Positions 1 through 8,106 of a DNA stretch of 33,247 bases are shown piece after piece. This DNA comes from a bacterium (GTDB lineage: Bacteria; Cyanobacteriota; Vampirovibrionia; Gastranaerophilales; Gastranaerophilaceae): positions 1 to 33,247 of the forward strand of contig JAFWGJ010000010.1 in assembly GCA_017512405.1 (NCBI GenBank), in the 5' to 3' direction. The first letter of the stretch is position 1. Every line of letters starts with the position of its first letter. Under the pieces are notes generated by a model, which worked only from the letters and a program-made list of their open reading frames with translations, was not told the origin of the DNA and did not search any database. The position numbers and the translations under genes were made by a program.

Positions 1-1
1 A

Positions 2-1210
2 AAAATTATACATAGAGGATGTTATTTAAATTTAATATTTTTTTCAATATCTTTTTTCTTTATGTTTAAACTATTAAGTTTAATAAAAAAAGATGATAAT
101 TTTATAATTTTGGGTTTATTATTTGGTTTTGTTTGCATTGGCAGTACATTAACAATGTTATTGATGCGTCCTTATGCATTGCAAGAATGTTTGTTTATCA
201 TAGTTAATTACACGTTAATTCTTCTGTGGAAAAAGATAAAAAATAATGAAAAACTTAACATAAAAGATATATGTTTATATTCGTTAGTTTTTTCTTTATT
301 TTTACAGACGGGATATTTTACTCTTATATATGCGGGTATTGTTTTTGTATTTACAATTATTGCTTTGATTTTATATAAAAAGTCTTATTACCTGAAAAAC
401 TTTTTATTAATATCGAGTTTGGCAATTATTTTTACATGGATTTGTTATCCCGGATATTTTGATTTTCATACTGATAATGAGCATATTGAGACTGTTTCAA
501 AAGCAGCTAATAGCTTCAATTGGACTGTTTTAAAAAATACTGCCGGCAATTTATTAGAATATTTAAAAGCATTTATTATTTATCCTGTAATTTTTATACC
601 GTTATTAATTCTTTTTATTTATGGAAAATTAGTACCAAGCGTGAGAAAATTTCTTTTTGACGATAGAATATTAGCCAAAGAACAACTGTGTATTTGTCTG
701 TCAATTATTTCATTTTGTATTATGTGGGCAATTATATCTTGTTACATTGCTCCATATCCGACATTTCGATATATAGCTGCTGCAAGTGTATTTTTTGCGT
801 TACTTTCAGCTATGCTGTCTTATAATTTTAAAAGATATATACAAATTTTAATTTTAATAGTGTATTTTATTTGTTCCATAAATACATCAAAATTAAATAT
901 ATATCCTCAATATCATTATACTATCGGTGGATTGCAAGTACCTTTTTTGATTACTAAGAATCACGAGTCAGCCTTTTTTAATAATATTGCTAAACAAAAT
1001 ATACCTGTAATTGTTGTTCCAAAACATTGGTATAATGTAAATTATTTTATATATTTTGATAACAGCCAAAAAATTAAATTTGAAGATACAGATTATATTA
1101 ACAGTTCAGAATATTCAGAATATATAATTATTACAAATGGGTATGTTTATAAACAAAGTATGAATAATGTTGTTAATAATATGGGTAATAGTTCTATTAA
1201 AAACAAATAG
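2..1210 (+). CDS. Polytopic membrane protein, GT-C glycosyltransferase-like, 5' end cut off by window
   Basis: The frame is open from the first bases of the window, and the first ATG (position 62) has no ribosome binding site, so the true start probably lies outside. The visible protein has about eight to nine hydrophobic segments separated by short basic loops (for example KKIKNNEK and KLVPSVRKF). A final soluble domain of about 90 residues contains the stretch IPVIVVPKHWYNVNYF. A membrane bundle followed by a small extracytoplasmic tail is the layout of GT-C / PMT-like lipid-linked sugar transferases, and the segment YPTFRYIAAASVFFALLSAM resembles their late membrane helices. The catalytic acidic loop expected near the N-terminus is not in the window, so the function is inferred only. 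It converges on the isocitrate dehydrogenase gene with 17 bp between stops and no clear terminator. Confidence 0.55.
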   Translation, partial: KIIHRGCYLNLIFFSISFFFMFKLLSLIKKDDNFIILGLLFGFVCIGSTLTMLLMRPYALQECLFIIVNYTLILLWKKIKNNEKLNIKDICLYSLVFSLFLQTGYFTLIYAGIVFVFTIIALILYKKSYYLKNFLLISSLAIIFTWICYPGYFDFHTDNEHIETVSKAANSFNWTVLKNTAGNLLEYLKAFIIYPVIFIPLLILFIYGKLVPSVRKFLFDDRILAKEQLCICLSIISFCIMWAIISCYIAPYPTFRYIAAASVFFALLSAMLSYNFKRYIQILILIVYFICSINTSKLNIYPQYHYTIGGLQVPFLITKNHESAFFNNIAKQNIPVIVVPKHWYNVNYFIYFDNSQKIKFEDTDYINSSEYSEYIIITNGYVYKQSMNNVVNNMGNSSIKNK

Positions 1211-1227
1211 AATTTCGTTGTATAAAA

Positions 1228-2226
1228 TTATTTTAAATTTTTTATTATTTCATTTGTAAATTCTGCTGTTGTTGAATTTCCGCCGAGGTCTGTTGTCAAA
1301 ATTTTGCCCTCTTTTAAAACACAAAATAATGCTTTTTCTATTCTTTGGGCTATTTCCGTTTGATTTATATATTTAAGCATTTCTATTGCAGACAATAAAA
1401 GTGCCGTCGGATTTGCCTTATTTTGACCTTTTATATCAGGTGCGCTTCCATGTACAGGTTCAAAGACTGCTATATCTTTGCCAATATTAGCCCCCTGTGC
1501 TACGCCTAAACCGCCTATTAAACCTGCGCATAAGTCTGAAACAATATCTCCGTACAAATTAGGAAGAACCAATACATCAAATTTTTCAGGATTTTGAACA
1601 AGCTGCATGCACAAGTTATCAACCAATATTTCCTTGTATTCAATATTAGAATATTTTTCAGCAACTTCTCTTGCACAATTTAAAAATAAACCGTCTGTTA
1701 ATTTGCAAATATTGGCTTTAGTTACTGCTGTTACACTTTTTCTGTTATTTTTTACTGCGTAATCAAATGCAAACTCTGCTATTCTAGTTGATGCTTTTTT
1801 AGTTATAATTTTTATGCTTTCGGCACTGTTTTCATCTATTTGTCTTTCAATACCCGCATACAAATCTTCTGTATTTTCTCTTACTATTACTAAATCTACG
1901 TTATCAAACCTTGTTTTTATTCCGTCAATATTTTTACAAGGTCTTAAATTTGTATATAAATCTAAGGCTTTTCTTAATTGTACATTTACACTTCTAAACC
2001 CTTTACCGATAGGTGTCGTTACAGGCGCTTTCAGAGCAACTTTATTTTTTTTGATAGAGTCAATAACTCTTTCAGGAAGCGGTGTTCCTTCTTGTTCTAT
2101 AACGTCTGCTCCTGCACTTTGAATATCCCATTCAATTTCAGCACCTGCTTCCTTTAATATAGAAACTACGGAATTTGTTATTTCAGGTCCTATACCATCT
2201 CCGGGAATTAAAGTTACTGTTTGCAT
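1228..2226 (-). CDS. icd: NAD-dependent isocitrate dehydrogenase-like protein (IDH/IPMDH family)
   Basis: Oxidative decarboxylase of the isocitrate/isopropylmalate dehydrogenase fold, 332 residues, typical length. N-terminal GDGIGPE is at about 9-15. The substrate loop reads S79-x-N81-x-x-L-R85-K, followed by R95 and R116-E-N-T-E with Y123. Ser and Asn in this loop are the isocitrate pattern of mitochondrial-type IDH; isopropylmalate enzymes carry Leu there. The nucleotide loop HGSAPDIKG has Asp after Pro, the NAD pattern, whereas NADP enzymes have Lys. It is the last gene of a four-gene minus-strand operon, 10 bp after the hydratase small subunit. Known for the family: isocitrate + NAD to 2-oxoglutarate + CO2. 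Inference: it completes an acetyl-CoA to 2-oxoglutarate route here. A homoisocitrate role cannot be excluded from sequence alone. Confidence 0.85.
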   Translation of the reverse strand: MQTVTLIPGDGIGPEITNSVVSILKEAGAEIEWDIQSAGADVIEQEGTPLPERVIDSIKKNKVALKAPVTTPIGKGFRSVNVQLRKALDLYTNLRPCKNIDGIKTRFDNVDLVIVRENTEDLYAGIERQIDENSAESIKIITKKASTRIAEFAFDYAVKNNRKSVTAVTKANICKLTDGLFLNCAREVAEKYSNIEYKEILVDNLCMQLVQNPEKFDVLVLPNLYGDIVSDLCAGLIGGLGVAQGANIGKDIAVFEPVHGSAPDIKGQNKANPTALLLSAIEMLKYINQTEIAQRIEKALFCVLKEGKILTTDLGGNSTTAEFTNEIIKNLK

Positions 2227-2236
2227 TTTAAATCTC

Positions 2237-2740
2237 CTAAACTAAATCAAAATCACCATGTTTTTTGATATGCTCAATTAATCCGCCTTCGTTCAGAAGT
2301 TTAATCATAACGTCAGGTAACGGAGGAAACGGTAATTTTATATCCTGAGTTTTGTTATAAACATAACCTTGTTTGATATCTACTTCAAGTTCATCACCTG
2401 CATTTATTTTATCTGTGTCACATTCTATAAGTAAAAGTCCTATATTTATTGCATTACGATAAAATATTCTTGCAAAGCTCTTTGCCAAAACAGCACCAAC
2501 ACCTGCAATTTTTATAATTTGAGGAGCGTGTTCCCTTGATGAACCTAAACCAAAATTATTTCCGCCGACAACAAAATCACCTTTGCTCATTTTTGATGCA
2601 AATTCAGGATCTGCATCTTCTAATACATGTTTTGCGAGTTCAGGTAAGTTAGAACGTAAATGAAATAATCTTCCCGGTGCAATGTGGTCTGTTGAAATGT
2701 TATCACCGAATTTAAACGCTTTTCCTTGTAATAATGTCAT
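2237..2740 (-). CDS. Aconitase/isopropylmalate isomerase-type hydratase, small (swivel) subunit
   Basis: LeuD-type swivel domain of 167 residues, the usual size for the stand-alone subunit. Visible landmarks are GDNISTDHIAPGR near the N-terminus, GGNNFGLGSSREHAP (the GSSR active-site loop) and the SFARIFYRNAINIGL helix. The substrate loop after STDHI reads GRLFHLRSN, unlike the YLRT loop typical of archaeal-type isopropylmalate isomerases. This and the IDH-like neighbour suggest a citrate-type substrate. Its ATG overlaps the stop codon of the large-subunit gene by one base (TAATG), so translation is probably coupled. It pairs with the large subunit to interconvert citrate and isocitrate (inferred) or a homologue such as homocitrate. 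Confidence 0.85.
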   Translation of the reverse strand: MTLLQGKAFKFGDNISTDHIAPGRLFHLRSNLPELAKHVLEDADPEFASKMSKGDFVVGGNNFGLGSSREHAPQIIKIAGVGAVLAKSFARIFYRNAINIGLLLIECDTDKINAGDELEVDIKQGYVYNKTQDIKLPFPPLPDVMIKLLNEGGLIEHIKKHGDFDLV

Positions 2741-3993
2741 TATAACACCTCTCTTACATCTGCTATATAACCTTTAATCGCACTGTATGCACAAGTTGCG
2801 GGAGATGAAAGATATATAAAACCTTCTGTATTACCCATTCTGCCCTGAAAATTTCTGTTTTGACTCGATAAACAAACCTCGCCATCACCCAAAATTCCTG
2901 CATGTACGCCAACACAAGCACCGCAACCTGAGGTTACTATTGATGCTCCTGCGTTTACCAAATCAGTTATTAAACCTTCTTCAAGTGCCTTCAGAAAAAC
3001 TTTTCTTGATGCAGGTGCAACTAATAAGCGAACACCTTCTTTTACGTGGTTGTTTTTTAATATTTTTGAAGCTATTCGTAAATCTTCTATTCTTCCGTTT
3101 GTACAGGTTCCGATATAAACTTGATTTACGTCTATCTTAGGCATTTCTTCAATGTTTTTTGTATTATCAACCGTATGAGGAAGAGATATCATCGGCTTTA
3201 ATTCATTTAAATTTATATTAATAACCCTTTCATATTCTGCATCTTCGTCGGCTTTTATTTCAACGAATTTATCTTCTCTGCCGTGTTCTTTTAAGTATTC
3301 TTTTGTCTTTTCATCAGTTTCAAACAAACCGACTTTTGCACCTGCTTCTACTGCCATATTTGATATTGTAAAGCGGTCAGACATACTCATATTTTTAACG
3401 GCACTTCCCGTGAACTCTAATGCTTTATAGGTTGCACCGTCAGCGCCTATCAGACCGATTAAATATAAAATTAAGTCTTTTGCATAAACGCCCTTTTGAA
3501 ATTCACCTTCAATCACAATTTTGTAAGTTGACGGAACTTTTAACCATGTTTTGCCAAGTGCCATTACAACGGCAATATCCGTTGAACCTACGCCTGTTGC
3601 GAATGCGCCTAATGCTCCCGATGTACAGGTGTGAGAATCTGCACCTAAAAGAACTTCTTCCGGATTAACAAAACTTTCGATTAATCTTTGATGACAAACA
3701 CCTTCGCCAACTTCTGATAAAACGGCTCCGTATTGTTTGGCAAAATCTCTTAATATGGTATGAGTGTTAGAAAGTTCTTTTCTTGGGCTTGGTGCTGCGT
3801 GGTCTATAAAAAGAATTGTTCTGTCAGGGTTAAATAATTTGTCTTTACCCATTTTTTTGAATTCATTTACTGCCAACGGACCTGTTCCGTCCTGAACCAT
3901 TACAACATCTATATTTGATATTATCAATTCGCCGGGTTTTACTTGATGTCCTGCATGTTTTGACAAGATTTTTTCAGCTATAGTTTGTCCCAT
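2740..3993 (-). CDS. Aconitase/isopropylmalate isomerase-type hydratase, large [4Fe-4S] subunit
   Basis: LeuC-type catalytic subunit, 417 residues, full length. The three cluster ligands are visible as Cys297 (GTCTNGR) and Cys357 plus Cys360 (SGCGACVG). Other family blocks are LLGADSHTCTSGALGA (about 116-130) and FIDHAAPSP (63-70). It forms the heterodimer with the swivel subunit encoded one base downstream. The stand-alone LeuC/LeuD architecture serves isopropylmalate, homoaconitate, dimethylmalate or citrate in different organisms. The flanking synthase and NAD-IDH-like genes point to the citrate-to-isocitrate step (inference). It starts 8 bp after the synthase stop, within one operon. The cluster implies oxygen sensitivity, in keeping with an anaerobe. 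Confidence 0.86.
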   Translation of the reverse strand: MGQTIAEKILSKHAGHQVKPGELIISNIDVVMVQDGTGPLAVNEFKKMGKDKLFNPDRTILFIDHAAPSPRKELSNTHTILRDFAKQYGAVLSEVGEGVCHQRLIESFVNPEEVLLGADSHTCTSGALGAFATGVGSTDIAVVMALGKTWLKVPSTYKIVIEGEFQKGVYAKDLILYLIGLIGADGATYKALEFTGSAVKNMSMSDRFTISNMAVEAGAKVGLFETDEKTKEYLKEHGREDKFVEIKADEDAEYERVININLNELKPMISLPHTVDNTKNIEEMPKIDVNQVYIGTCTNGRIEDLRIASKILKNNHVKEGVRLLVAPASRKVFLKALEEGLITDLVNAGASIVTSGCGACVGVHAGILGDGEVCLSSQNRNFQGRMGNTEGFIYLSSPATCAYSAIKGYIADVREVL

Positions 3994-4001
3994 GATTTCT
4001 C

Positions 4002-5312
4002 CTATACAAATAAATGAGGTTGTGTAATAAAATTATTATCAACTCTCTTTTTAAGATTTCCTGTTGGCATGTAATAAGGTGTAACAGTCATTATTTTTGC
4101 CGCAATATCAGGATAATAATATATAAACTTAAGTTCGCTTTGAGTCAAAGGTTTTTGTGTATGTACATTGGCGTAACGTGCAAGTTCAAGAATGTTTCTT
4201 GCTTCATCCTCATCTTGAAACTCTATTTCCATCTTTTCATAAACATTTCTAAAACCTTTAATACCGCCATATTCACCTGTTGTAATCATTCGTCCTGTTT
4301 CAACTATTTCAGGTTCACCTCTGCCTAATTCTTCGTAGGCATATAATTCGTAATTTAATCTGTCTTTTAAGGCTCCATCCGCATGAATACCTGATTCATG
4401 AGCAAATGCATTCGCTCCTGTTGCAGGCTGATTAATCGGAAGCGGTACTCCAAAAGCGTAAGAAGTGTATTTAGCAAGTTTCCAAGTTTTTGACAAATCA
4501 ATATTTGGGTCGATTTTGTATCCACCCATTCCTGAGGATTTTAAAACGCCTAATAGACAGGAGATTAAATCTGCATTTCCTGCTCTTTCTCCCATACCGT
4601 TGACTGCTGTATTTATATACGCATTTACACCTGCATCTATTGCCGCTTTTGCTCCGATAACACTGTTTCCTGCTGCCATTCCTAAATCGTTATGAAAATG
4701 TAATTCTATATCCATTTGGGTTTCGGATGCTATTTTTGAAATTCTTTCGTATGCGCTTATAGGATTATCAAAACCTAATGTGTCGCAATATCTTAATTTT
4801 TGTGCCCCGTGTTTTTTTGCTTCCGTTGCAAATGTTATTAAATAATCGATATCACTTCTTGATGCATCTTCAGCATTTACACCGATGGATTGAGCACCAC
4901 AGGCTACTGCTGCGTCAATAGCTTTTATTGTTGATTTTATAATGTCGTCTTTTGTCTTTTTACCGCCGAATTTACCTTTTATCATTTGGTCTGAGGTTGA
5001 TACTGATAAATTAACGTATTTTAAACGAGGAACATTTTGAAATGATAAATATACGTCTTCTTCTATACCTCTCATCCAGCCTTCAAGTTTTGTTTTTGTA
5101 ATAACACCTCTGTCTACAAGTTCCAAATTCCCGTTTAAATAATTAAGTTCGTGTCTTGTTGTCGGAAATCCAAACTCGGATTGTGTTATACCAATATCAT
5201 CCAACATTAAATTAATAATGGTTTTCTGTAACTTTGCCAAACCAAGTCTTGATGTTTGTACTCCGTCCCTGTTGGTAACATCTATAAAATATATATGTTT
5301 ATTGTCTGTCAT
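4002..5312 (-). CDS. Homocitrate synthase / Re-citrate synthase-like acyltransferase (DRE-TIM family)
   Basis: First gene of the operon, 436 residues. The HMGL-like TIM barrel shows the N-terminal catalytic R15-D16-G17-x-Q19 motif, GVNAEDASRSD in mid-barrel, the metal-binding H205-F-H207-N and the closing NTAVNGMGERAGNADL block. A C-terminal region of about 120 residues follows, but there is no LeuA-type allosteric regulatory domain of full size, as in homocitrate synthases and the clostridial Re-citrate synthase. Known family chemistry: acetyl-CoA plus a 2-oxoacid (2-oxoglutarate or oxaloacetate). Inference: with aconitase-like and NAD-IDH-like genes immediately downstream, it would act as a citrate synthase that feeds 2-oxoglutarate and glutamate. 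Homocitrate formation is the main alternative. The SD AAGGATGAGG precedes the ATG. Confidence 0.82.
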   Translation of the reverse strand: MTDNKHIYFIDVTNRDGVQTSRLGLAKLQKTIINLMLDDIGITQSEFGFPTTRHELNYLNGNLELVDRGVITKTKLEGWMRGIEEDVYLSFQNVPRLKYVNLSVSTSDQMIKGKFGGKKTKDDIIKSTIKAIDAAVACGAQSIGVNAEDASRSDIDYLITFATEAKKHGAQKLRYCDTLGFDNPISAYERISKIASETQMDIELHFHNDLGMAAGNSVIGAKAAIDAGVNAYINTAVNGMGERAGNADLISCLLGVLKSSGMGGYKIDPNIDLSKTWKLAKYTSYAFGVPLPINQPATGANAFAHESGIHADGALKDRLNYELYAYEELGRGEPEIVETGRMITTGEYGGIKGFRNVYEKMEIEFQDEDEARNILELARYANVHTQKPLTQSELKFIYYYPDIAAKIMTVTPYYMPTGNLKKRVDNNFITQPHLFV

Positions 5313-5342
5313 TAAAACAACCTCATCCTTTATTACAGAAAA

Positions 5343-5370
5343 ATTATATCATAATAAAAGTTTTTAACAT
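5343..5370 (-). promoter_or_regulatory. Candidate promoter of the 2-oxoglutarate operon
   Basis: On the minus strand a perfect TATAAT (5348 to 5343) lies about 30 bp before the synthase ATG, giving a leader of roughly 24 nt that contains the SD. The -35 is weak (ATGTTA at about 16 bp spacing), so activation by a regulator is possible. Confidence 0.5.
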
Positions 5371-5441
5371 ATTTCTTCTTATTGTTACATTTTATTAAGC
5401 TTGGGTTTACTAATATAATTGCATTTCAGGGAAAATAACAC

Positions 5442-5470
5442 TTGCAAAAAGGTTTTTTTTGAATTATAAT
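5442..5470 (+). promoter_or_regulatory. Promoter of the LRR-protein gene
   Basis: TTGCAA (5442-5447), 17-bp spacer, TATAAT (5465-5470): a near-consensus sigma70-type promoter with a leader of about 50 nt. An AAGGAG SD at 5516-5521 sits 7 nt before the ATG at 5529. Confidence 0.8.
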
Positions 5471-5528
5471 AGCAAAAAAGTTTATGTTTTAATTTAAAGT
5501 ATACGTAAGACATGATAAGGAGCATAAA

Positions 5529-6347
5529 ATGGAAATAGGCAAAGTTAACGTACCAAATGTTCAACCTGCAAAAGAAGCAGAACCGCATCAATATTATTCT
5601 CAGATGCTTAAATATGATCAAGACATAATTGATCAAAATGTGAAATATGCAGCTGAACAAAATAAAAAGCAACATGAAGCCGAATTGGATGGTGTTCAAG
5701 CCAAATTAAAAGGCGCTCAGGACAGTGTTGAAATTTTTAATCGCTTAGGAATGGAAGCAGAAGCTGATGAAGAAGGTAAAATAACACTTTCTCATTACAA
5801 TCAGCCGGGTAAAACAGTTACTTTTGCTGATATGGGTATAGATGAAGCAAAATTGATGGAAAATGTAAAAGAAATCAAAGGTAATGCAAATTTTGCAAGA
5901 ACATCTTTGACATCAGTTGATTCTCTCCAAAAAGTAGGTGGAAAACTTGATGTAATGCATACAAAAATTAAATCTATGAAAAATCTTGAAGAAATTGGCG
6001 GTATTGCTCAAATGAATAACTCACTTATTGAAGAATTGCCAAAATTAAAAACAGTAGGTGCAATGGCAAGTATGTCAAGTACGAAAATTAAGGAATTACC
6101 TGCTCTTGAAGAAGTAAACGGTAATTTGGATTTACAAAATACACCGATTGAAAAAATGCCTGCTTTAAAGAAAGTTAAAGGTGATGTAAATATTATAAAT
6201 ACAGGCATGACAAAAGAAGATATAACCGCAGAAGTTGGCGGAAAAGTTAAAGATAAAAAAGATCCTGTATTACCTATAAAAACAGATTACAGTTATTTAT
6301 GGGATAACTCAGATAGAGTTGAACATTTTAAAGAACTAAACAAATAG
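5529..6347 (+). CDS. Leucine-rich-repeat-like protein with charged coiled N-terminus
   Basis: A 272-residue soluble protein without signal peptide. Residues 1-80 are charged and probably helical (repeated KYAAEQNKKQHEAEL-type stretches). From about 110 to 225 there are six repeats of 20-21 residues with the pattern G-x-hydrophobic-x-x-x-x-T-x-I-x-x-hydrophobic-x-x-L-x-x-V-G-G, such as NLDLQNTPIEKMPALKKVKG. The pattern gives one beta strand and one turn per repeat, like L-domain/leucine-rich solenoids used for protein binding. The lysine-rich tail ends in SYLWDNSDRVEHFKELNK. It is monocistronic, with its own near-consensus promoter and a perfect terminator, so it is probably well expressed. 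No enzymatic motif is seen; the function is unknown and protein-protein interaction is the reasonable guess. Confidence 0.75.
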   Translation: MEIGKVNVPNVQPAKEAEPHQYYSQMLKYDQDIIDQNVKYAAEQNKKQHEAELDGVQAKLKGAQDSVEIFNRLGMEAEADEEGKITLSHYNQPGKTVTFADMGIDEAKLMENVKEIKGNANFARTSLTSVDSLQKVGGKLDVMHTKIKSMKNLEEIGGIAQMNNSLIEELPKLKTVGAMASMSSTKIKELPALEEVNGNLDLQNTPIEKMPALKKVKGDVNIINTGMTKEDITAEVGGKVKDKKDPVLPIKTDYSYLWDNSDRVEHFKELNK

Positions 6348-6363
6348 TTCAAAGTAAAAGTAG

Positions 6364-6401
6364 AAAAAGAAATCCGAAACTTAGGTTTCGGATTTCTTTT
6401 T
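6364..6401 (+). terminator. Strong rho-independent terminator
   Basis: A perfect 17-bp inverted repeat (arms 6364-6380 and 6385-6401) with a 4-nt loop TTAG. The right arm ends in a T-run. It ends the LRR-gene transcript and, being symmetric with A-rich/T-rich ends, could also work on the other strand. Confidence 0.92.
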
Positions 6402-6539
6402 CTATATAAATCGTAAAAATGTTGCTTGTAAATTAATATTAAAAATTTTTTTTCATATAGCAATTTTTTTTGATGATTTTTAATTTACGTGTATTAATAA
6501 TTTATAAAATGTCAGAGTATTTAGAAAGGAAATGTTTCA

Positions 6540-6779
6540 ATGCCGCAAATGATGTCAACAGGATACTTAAAAGTCGGAAATGATTACATAAATCCTCATA
6601 ATATAGCTCATATAGCAAAGGGCAAAGACGGTAAAACTTTTGTTGGTTATAACACATTTGTTCAAAGTCCTTTTGGCGTTATTCCTATGTCAGACAGAAT
6701 AGATGTTGACACTGATAAATTTGCAAAATGTGCTGTTAAAGCTATGCAAACAGGTGAAATTATTGACGTAATGGCATAA
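6540..6779 (+). CDS. Small conserved-looking protein of unknown function
   Basis: A 79-residue protein with an AAAGGAA SD 8 nt before the ATG. No signal peptide or membrane segment. The visible sequence alternates short strands (YLKVGNDYINPHNIAHIAKG, DGKTFVGYNTF) and ends in a helix DTDKFAKCAVKAMQTG. This is compact enough to be a small alpha/beta domain, with one Cys. I do not recognise the family. A possible promoter TTGATG-17-ATTAAT with an upstream TG lies in the 140-bp gap before it. It is monocistronic between the LRR-gene terminator and two convergent minus-strand genes. Confidence 0.65.
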   Translation: MPQMMSTGYLKVGNDYINPHNIAHIAKGKDGKTFVGYNTFVQSPFGVIPMSDRIDVDTDKFAKCAVKAMQTGEIIDVMA

Positions 6780-6809
6780 ATTTATTAGTCTTGTTTATAA
6801 AAAATTAAT

Positions 6810-7196
6810 TTAAGGTATCCAGAAATTACCTTTTAAAATGAAGTTGTCAGTATTTAGCATGTTGCGGCAAATTTCTTGTGCTCGTTTTCCTTTATTTGTT
6901 CCGCTTTCCAACTCAATTGTTTCGCCGTTATATAAGTATACGTATATTTTGTATGAACCGGAATGAGGAGAATCTTTTTCATAATTGGATTTTAATTCCC
7001 TAATATCAGAAAGTTTGAACTCGTTAATTAATTCGGTTTCTCCTGAAATAATATTTCTTGAGTAGATAAAACAGGTATTTTTAGATTTTGAACACTCAAC
7101 ATCCTGTAACGGTATAAATAAACGCATAATGAATCCAAGCAGTAATGTTACGCAAAGTGCTATTATTAATGAATATTTGTGATAGAATTCTTTCAT
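6810..7196 (-). CDS. Small membrane-anchored protein, unknown
   Basis: The chosen start MKEFYHKYSL gives 128 residues. Longer readings would run back into the upstream gene's coding region, and this ATG lies 16 bp after that gene's stop. A single transmembrane helix at about 9-30 (IIALCVTLLLGFIMRLFI) is followed by a periplasm/surface domain with two Cys pairs (ECSKSKNTC and EICRNM). The mid-part NEFKLSDIRELKSNYEKDSPHSG followed by YKIYVYLYNGETIEL resembles small PH-like or bPH-type beta domains, but this is weak. The SD is poor, suggesting translational coupling with the secreted protein upstream on the minus strand. Function unknown. Confidence 0.6.
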   Translation of the reverse strand: MKEFYHKYSLIIALCVTLLLGFIMRLFIPLQDVECSKSKNTCFIYSRNIISGETELINEFKLSDIRELKSNYEKDSPHSGSYKIYVYLYNGETIELESGTNKGKRAQEICRNMLNTDNFILKGNFWIP

Positions 7197-7212
7197 AATT
7201 ATGCATTCAGTC

Positions 7213-7596
7213 TTAGTAGGATTTATAAATGTTTTTTGGCGATAAAACGTAACTTGCTCCTGTTTCATCAAGGATAAATTTTACGGGAACATTGTATATT
7301 TCGGAACACGCATTTACGGTCCATAATTCTTCCCAAAAACCTTCAACTGCTTTTTCTCCTACATATTTCAGATTATAAGGCGGTTTTATTACTTTTGTAT
7401 CTATAACTTTCATGTTTCCGCAACCGGTTGTTTGAGTTCCAACTGCCATGTATACGGCTCTTAAAGTATCATATTGCAGTTTATTATTGGCGATTGATTT
7501 ACCCGGTAAAGGAAAAACTTTGTTAAAATCTTGTGCCAAACAAGAATTAATCAAAGAAAAAGTTAGAAAGATAGTTGTAATAATAAGTTTTTTCAC
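7213..7596 (-). CDS. Small secreted protein, unknown
   Basis: A 127-residue protein with a classical Sec signal peptide: basic MKK, a hydrophobic core LIITTIFLTFSLINS, and probable cleavage after CLA before QDF. The mature domain of about 105 residues contains two cysteines (TGCGNMK and NACSEIYN) that could form a disulfide. It also has the segment GFWEELWTVNACSEIYNVPVKFILDETGASYVL, reminiscent of small periplasmic beta proteins. The Cys in LINSCLA is not in a good lipobox context. It is the first gene of a two-gene minus-strand unit with the membrane-anchored protein. Family not recognised. Confidence 0.65.
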   Translation of the reverse strand: MKKLIITTIFLTFSLINSCLAQDFNKVFPLPGKSIANNKLQYDTLRAVYMAVGTQTTGCGNMKVIDTKVIKPPYNLKYVGEKAVEGFWEELWTVNACSEIYNVPVKFILDETGASYVLSPKNIYKSY

Positions 7597-7622
7597 GTTA
7601 TAGTTTCTCTTGTTATTTTTAA

Positions 7623-7781
7623 AATGTCGATAAGGTTACTATTTTGGAACCCAACAACAAAGAAATTCTATCACAAGAAATACTCCCTGACAATATTTAT
7701 CAACGTATAGTTCATATCATGAAACAGTCCACACAGGAATACTACAATATGAGAATAGTATTAGGACTAGAAAGTAAATAA
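7623..7781 (+). pseudogene. Gene fragment, copy 1 of a duplicated 53-codon C-terminus
   Basis: The frame reads NVDKVTILEP ... IMKQSTQEYYNMR ... LGLESK and then a stop. An in-frame TAA stands immediately before it (7620-7622) and there is no start codon, so it is a remnant. A second copy of exactly the same codon length lies about 480 bp downstream, with 38 of 52 residues identical. At DNA level the best block covers the 30 bp around the codons for KQSTQEYYNMR. Probably the leftover 3' end of a multicopy or mobile-associated gene; its identity is unknown. Confidence 0.6.
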
Positions 7782-7808
7782 TTTTTGGTTTTTCACTAAC
7801 TTCTCTAC

Positions 7809-8066
7809 TTAGTTCTTTTTTTCTTTTATTGACGTAACTATACTGAGTGTAAGAAAAACTGCAAATAATAAAGCAAAAAATATATTTAGAAATGTTAAAT
7901 GTTCTACAGATATATTTTTTAGAAAAGAGTAATCTATAATGTTGCTATAATGATAAAATTTTGTTTCTACACCAACATGAAGATTGTTTATTACATTGCC
8001 CCAGAATATAGAAATAAAATACATAACGCAAGATAATATTAAAAATATTAATGACTTATTCTTCAT
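7809..8066 (-). CDS. Small two-helix membrane protein, doubtful
   Basis: 85 residues with two clear membrane helices, SLIFLILSCVMYFISIFWG at the N-terminus and LNIFFALLFAVFLTLSIV near the C-terminus, and a lysine-rich end (IKEKKN). An AAAGAAG stretch close before the ATG is a weak SD. It sits between the two degenerate repeat copies. The opposite strand of its 5' part is an open frame joined to copy 2, so this stretch may be inserted or decayed DNA. No family recognised. Confidence 0.4.
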   Translation of the reverse strand: MKNKSLIFLILSCVMYFISIFWGNVINNLHVGVETKFYHYSNIIDYSFLKNISVEHLTFLNIFFALLFAVFLTLSIVTSIKEKKN

Positions 8067-8106
8067 TCTTCTTTATAAATTTGTTTTTGCACCGAATTCT
8101 TTAAAT

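Noticed and set aside
1228-5312. Plain leucine biosynthesis operon (leuA-leuC-leuD-leuB)
   Set aside because: The dehydrogenase loop has Ser/Asn of isocitrate enzymes, the swivel subunit lacks the usual YLRT loop, and the synthase lacks a full LeuA regulatory domain.
5385-5699. Minus-strand hydrophobic frame antisense to the LRR gene
   Set aside because: Antisense to a gene with clear promoter, SD and repeats; the Phe/Tyr/Cys-rich composition is typical of AT-rich antisense frames.
7197-7271. Longer N-terminus (MMKQEQVTF...) for the small membrane protein
   Set aside because: It lies inside the coding region of the upstream secreted protein and places 25 polar residues before the membrane helix.
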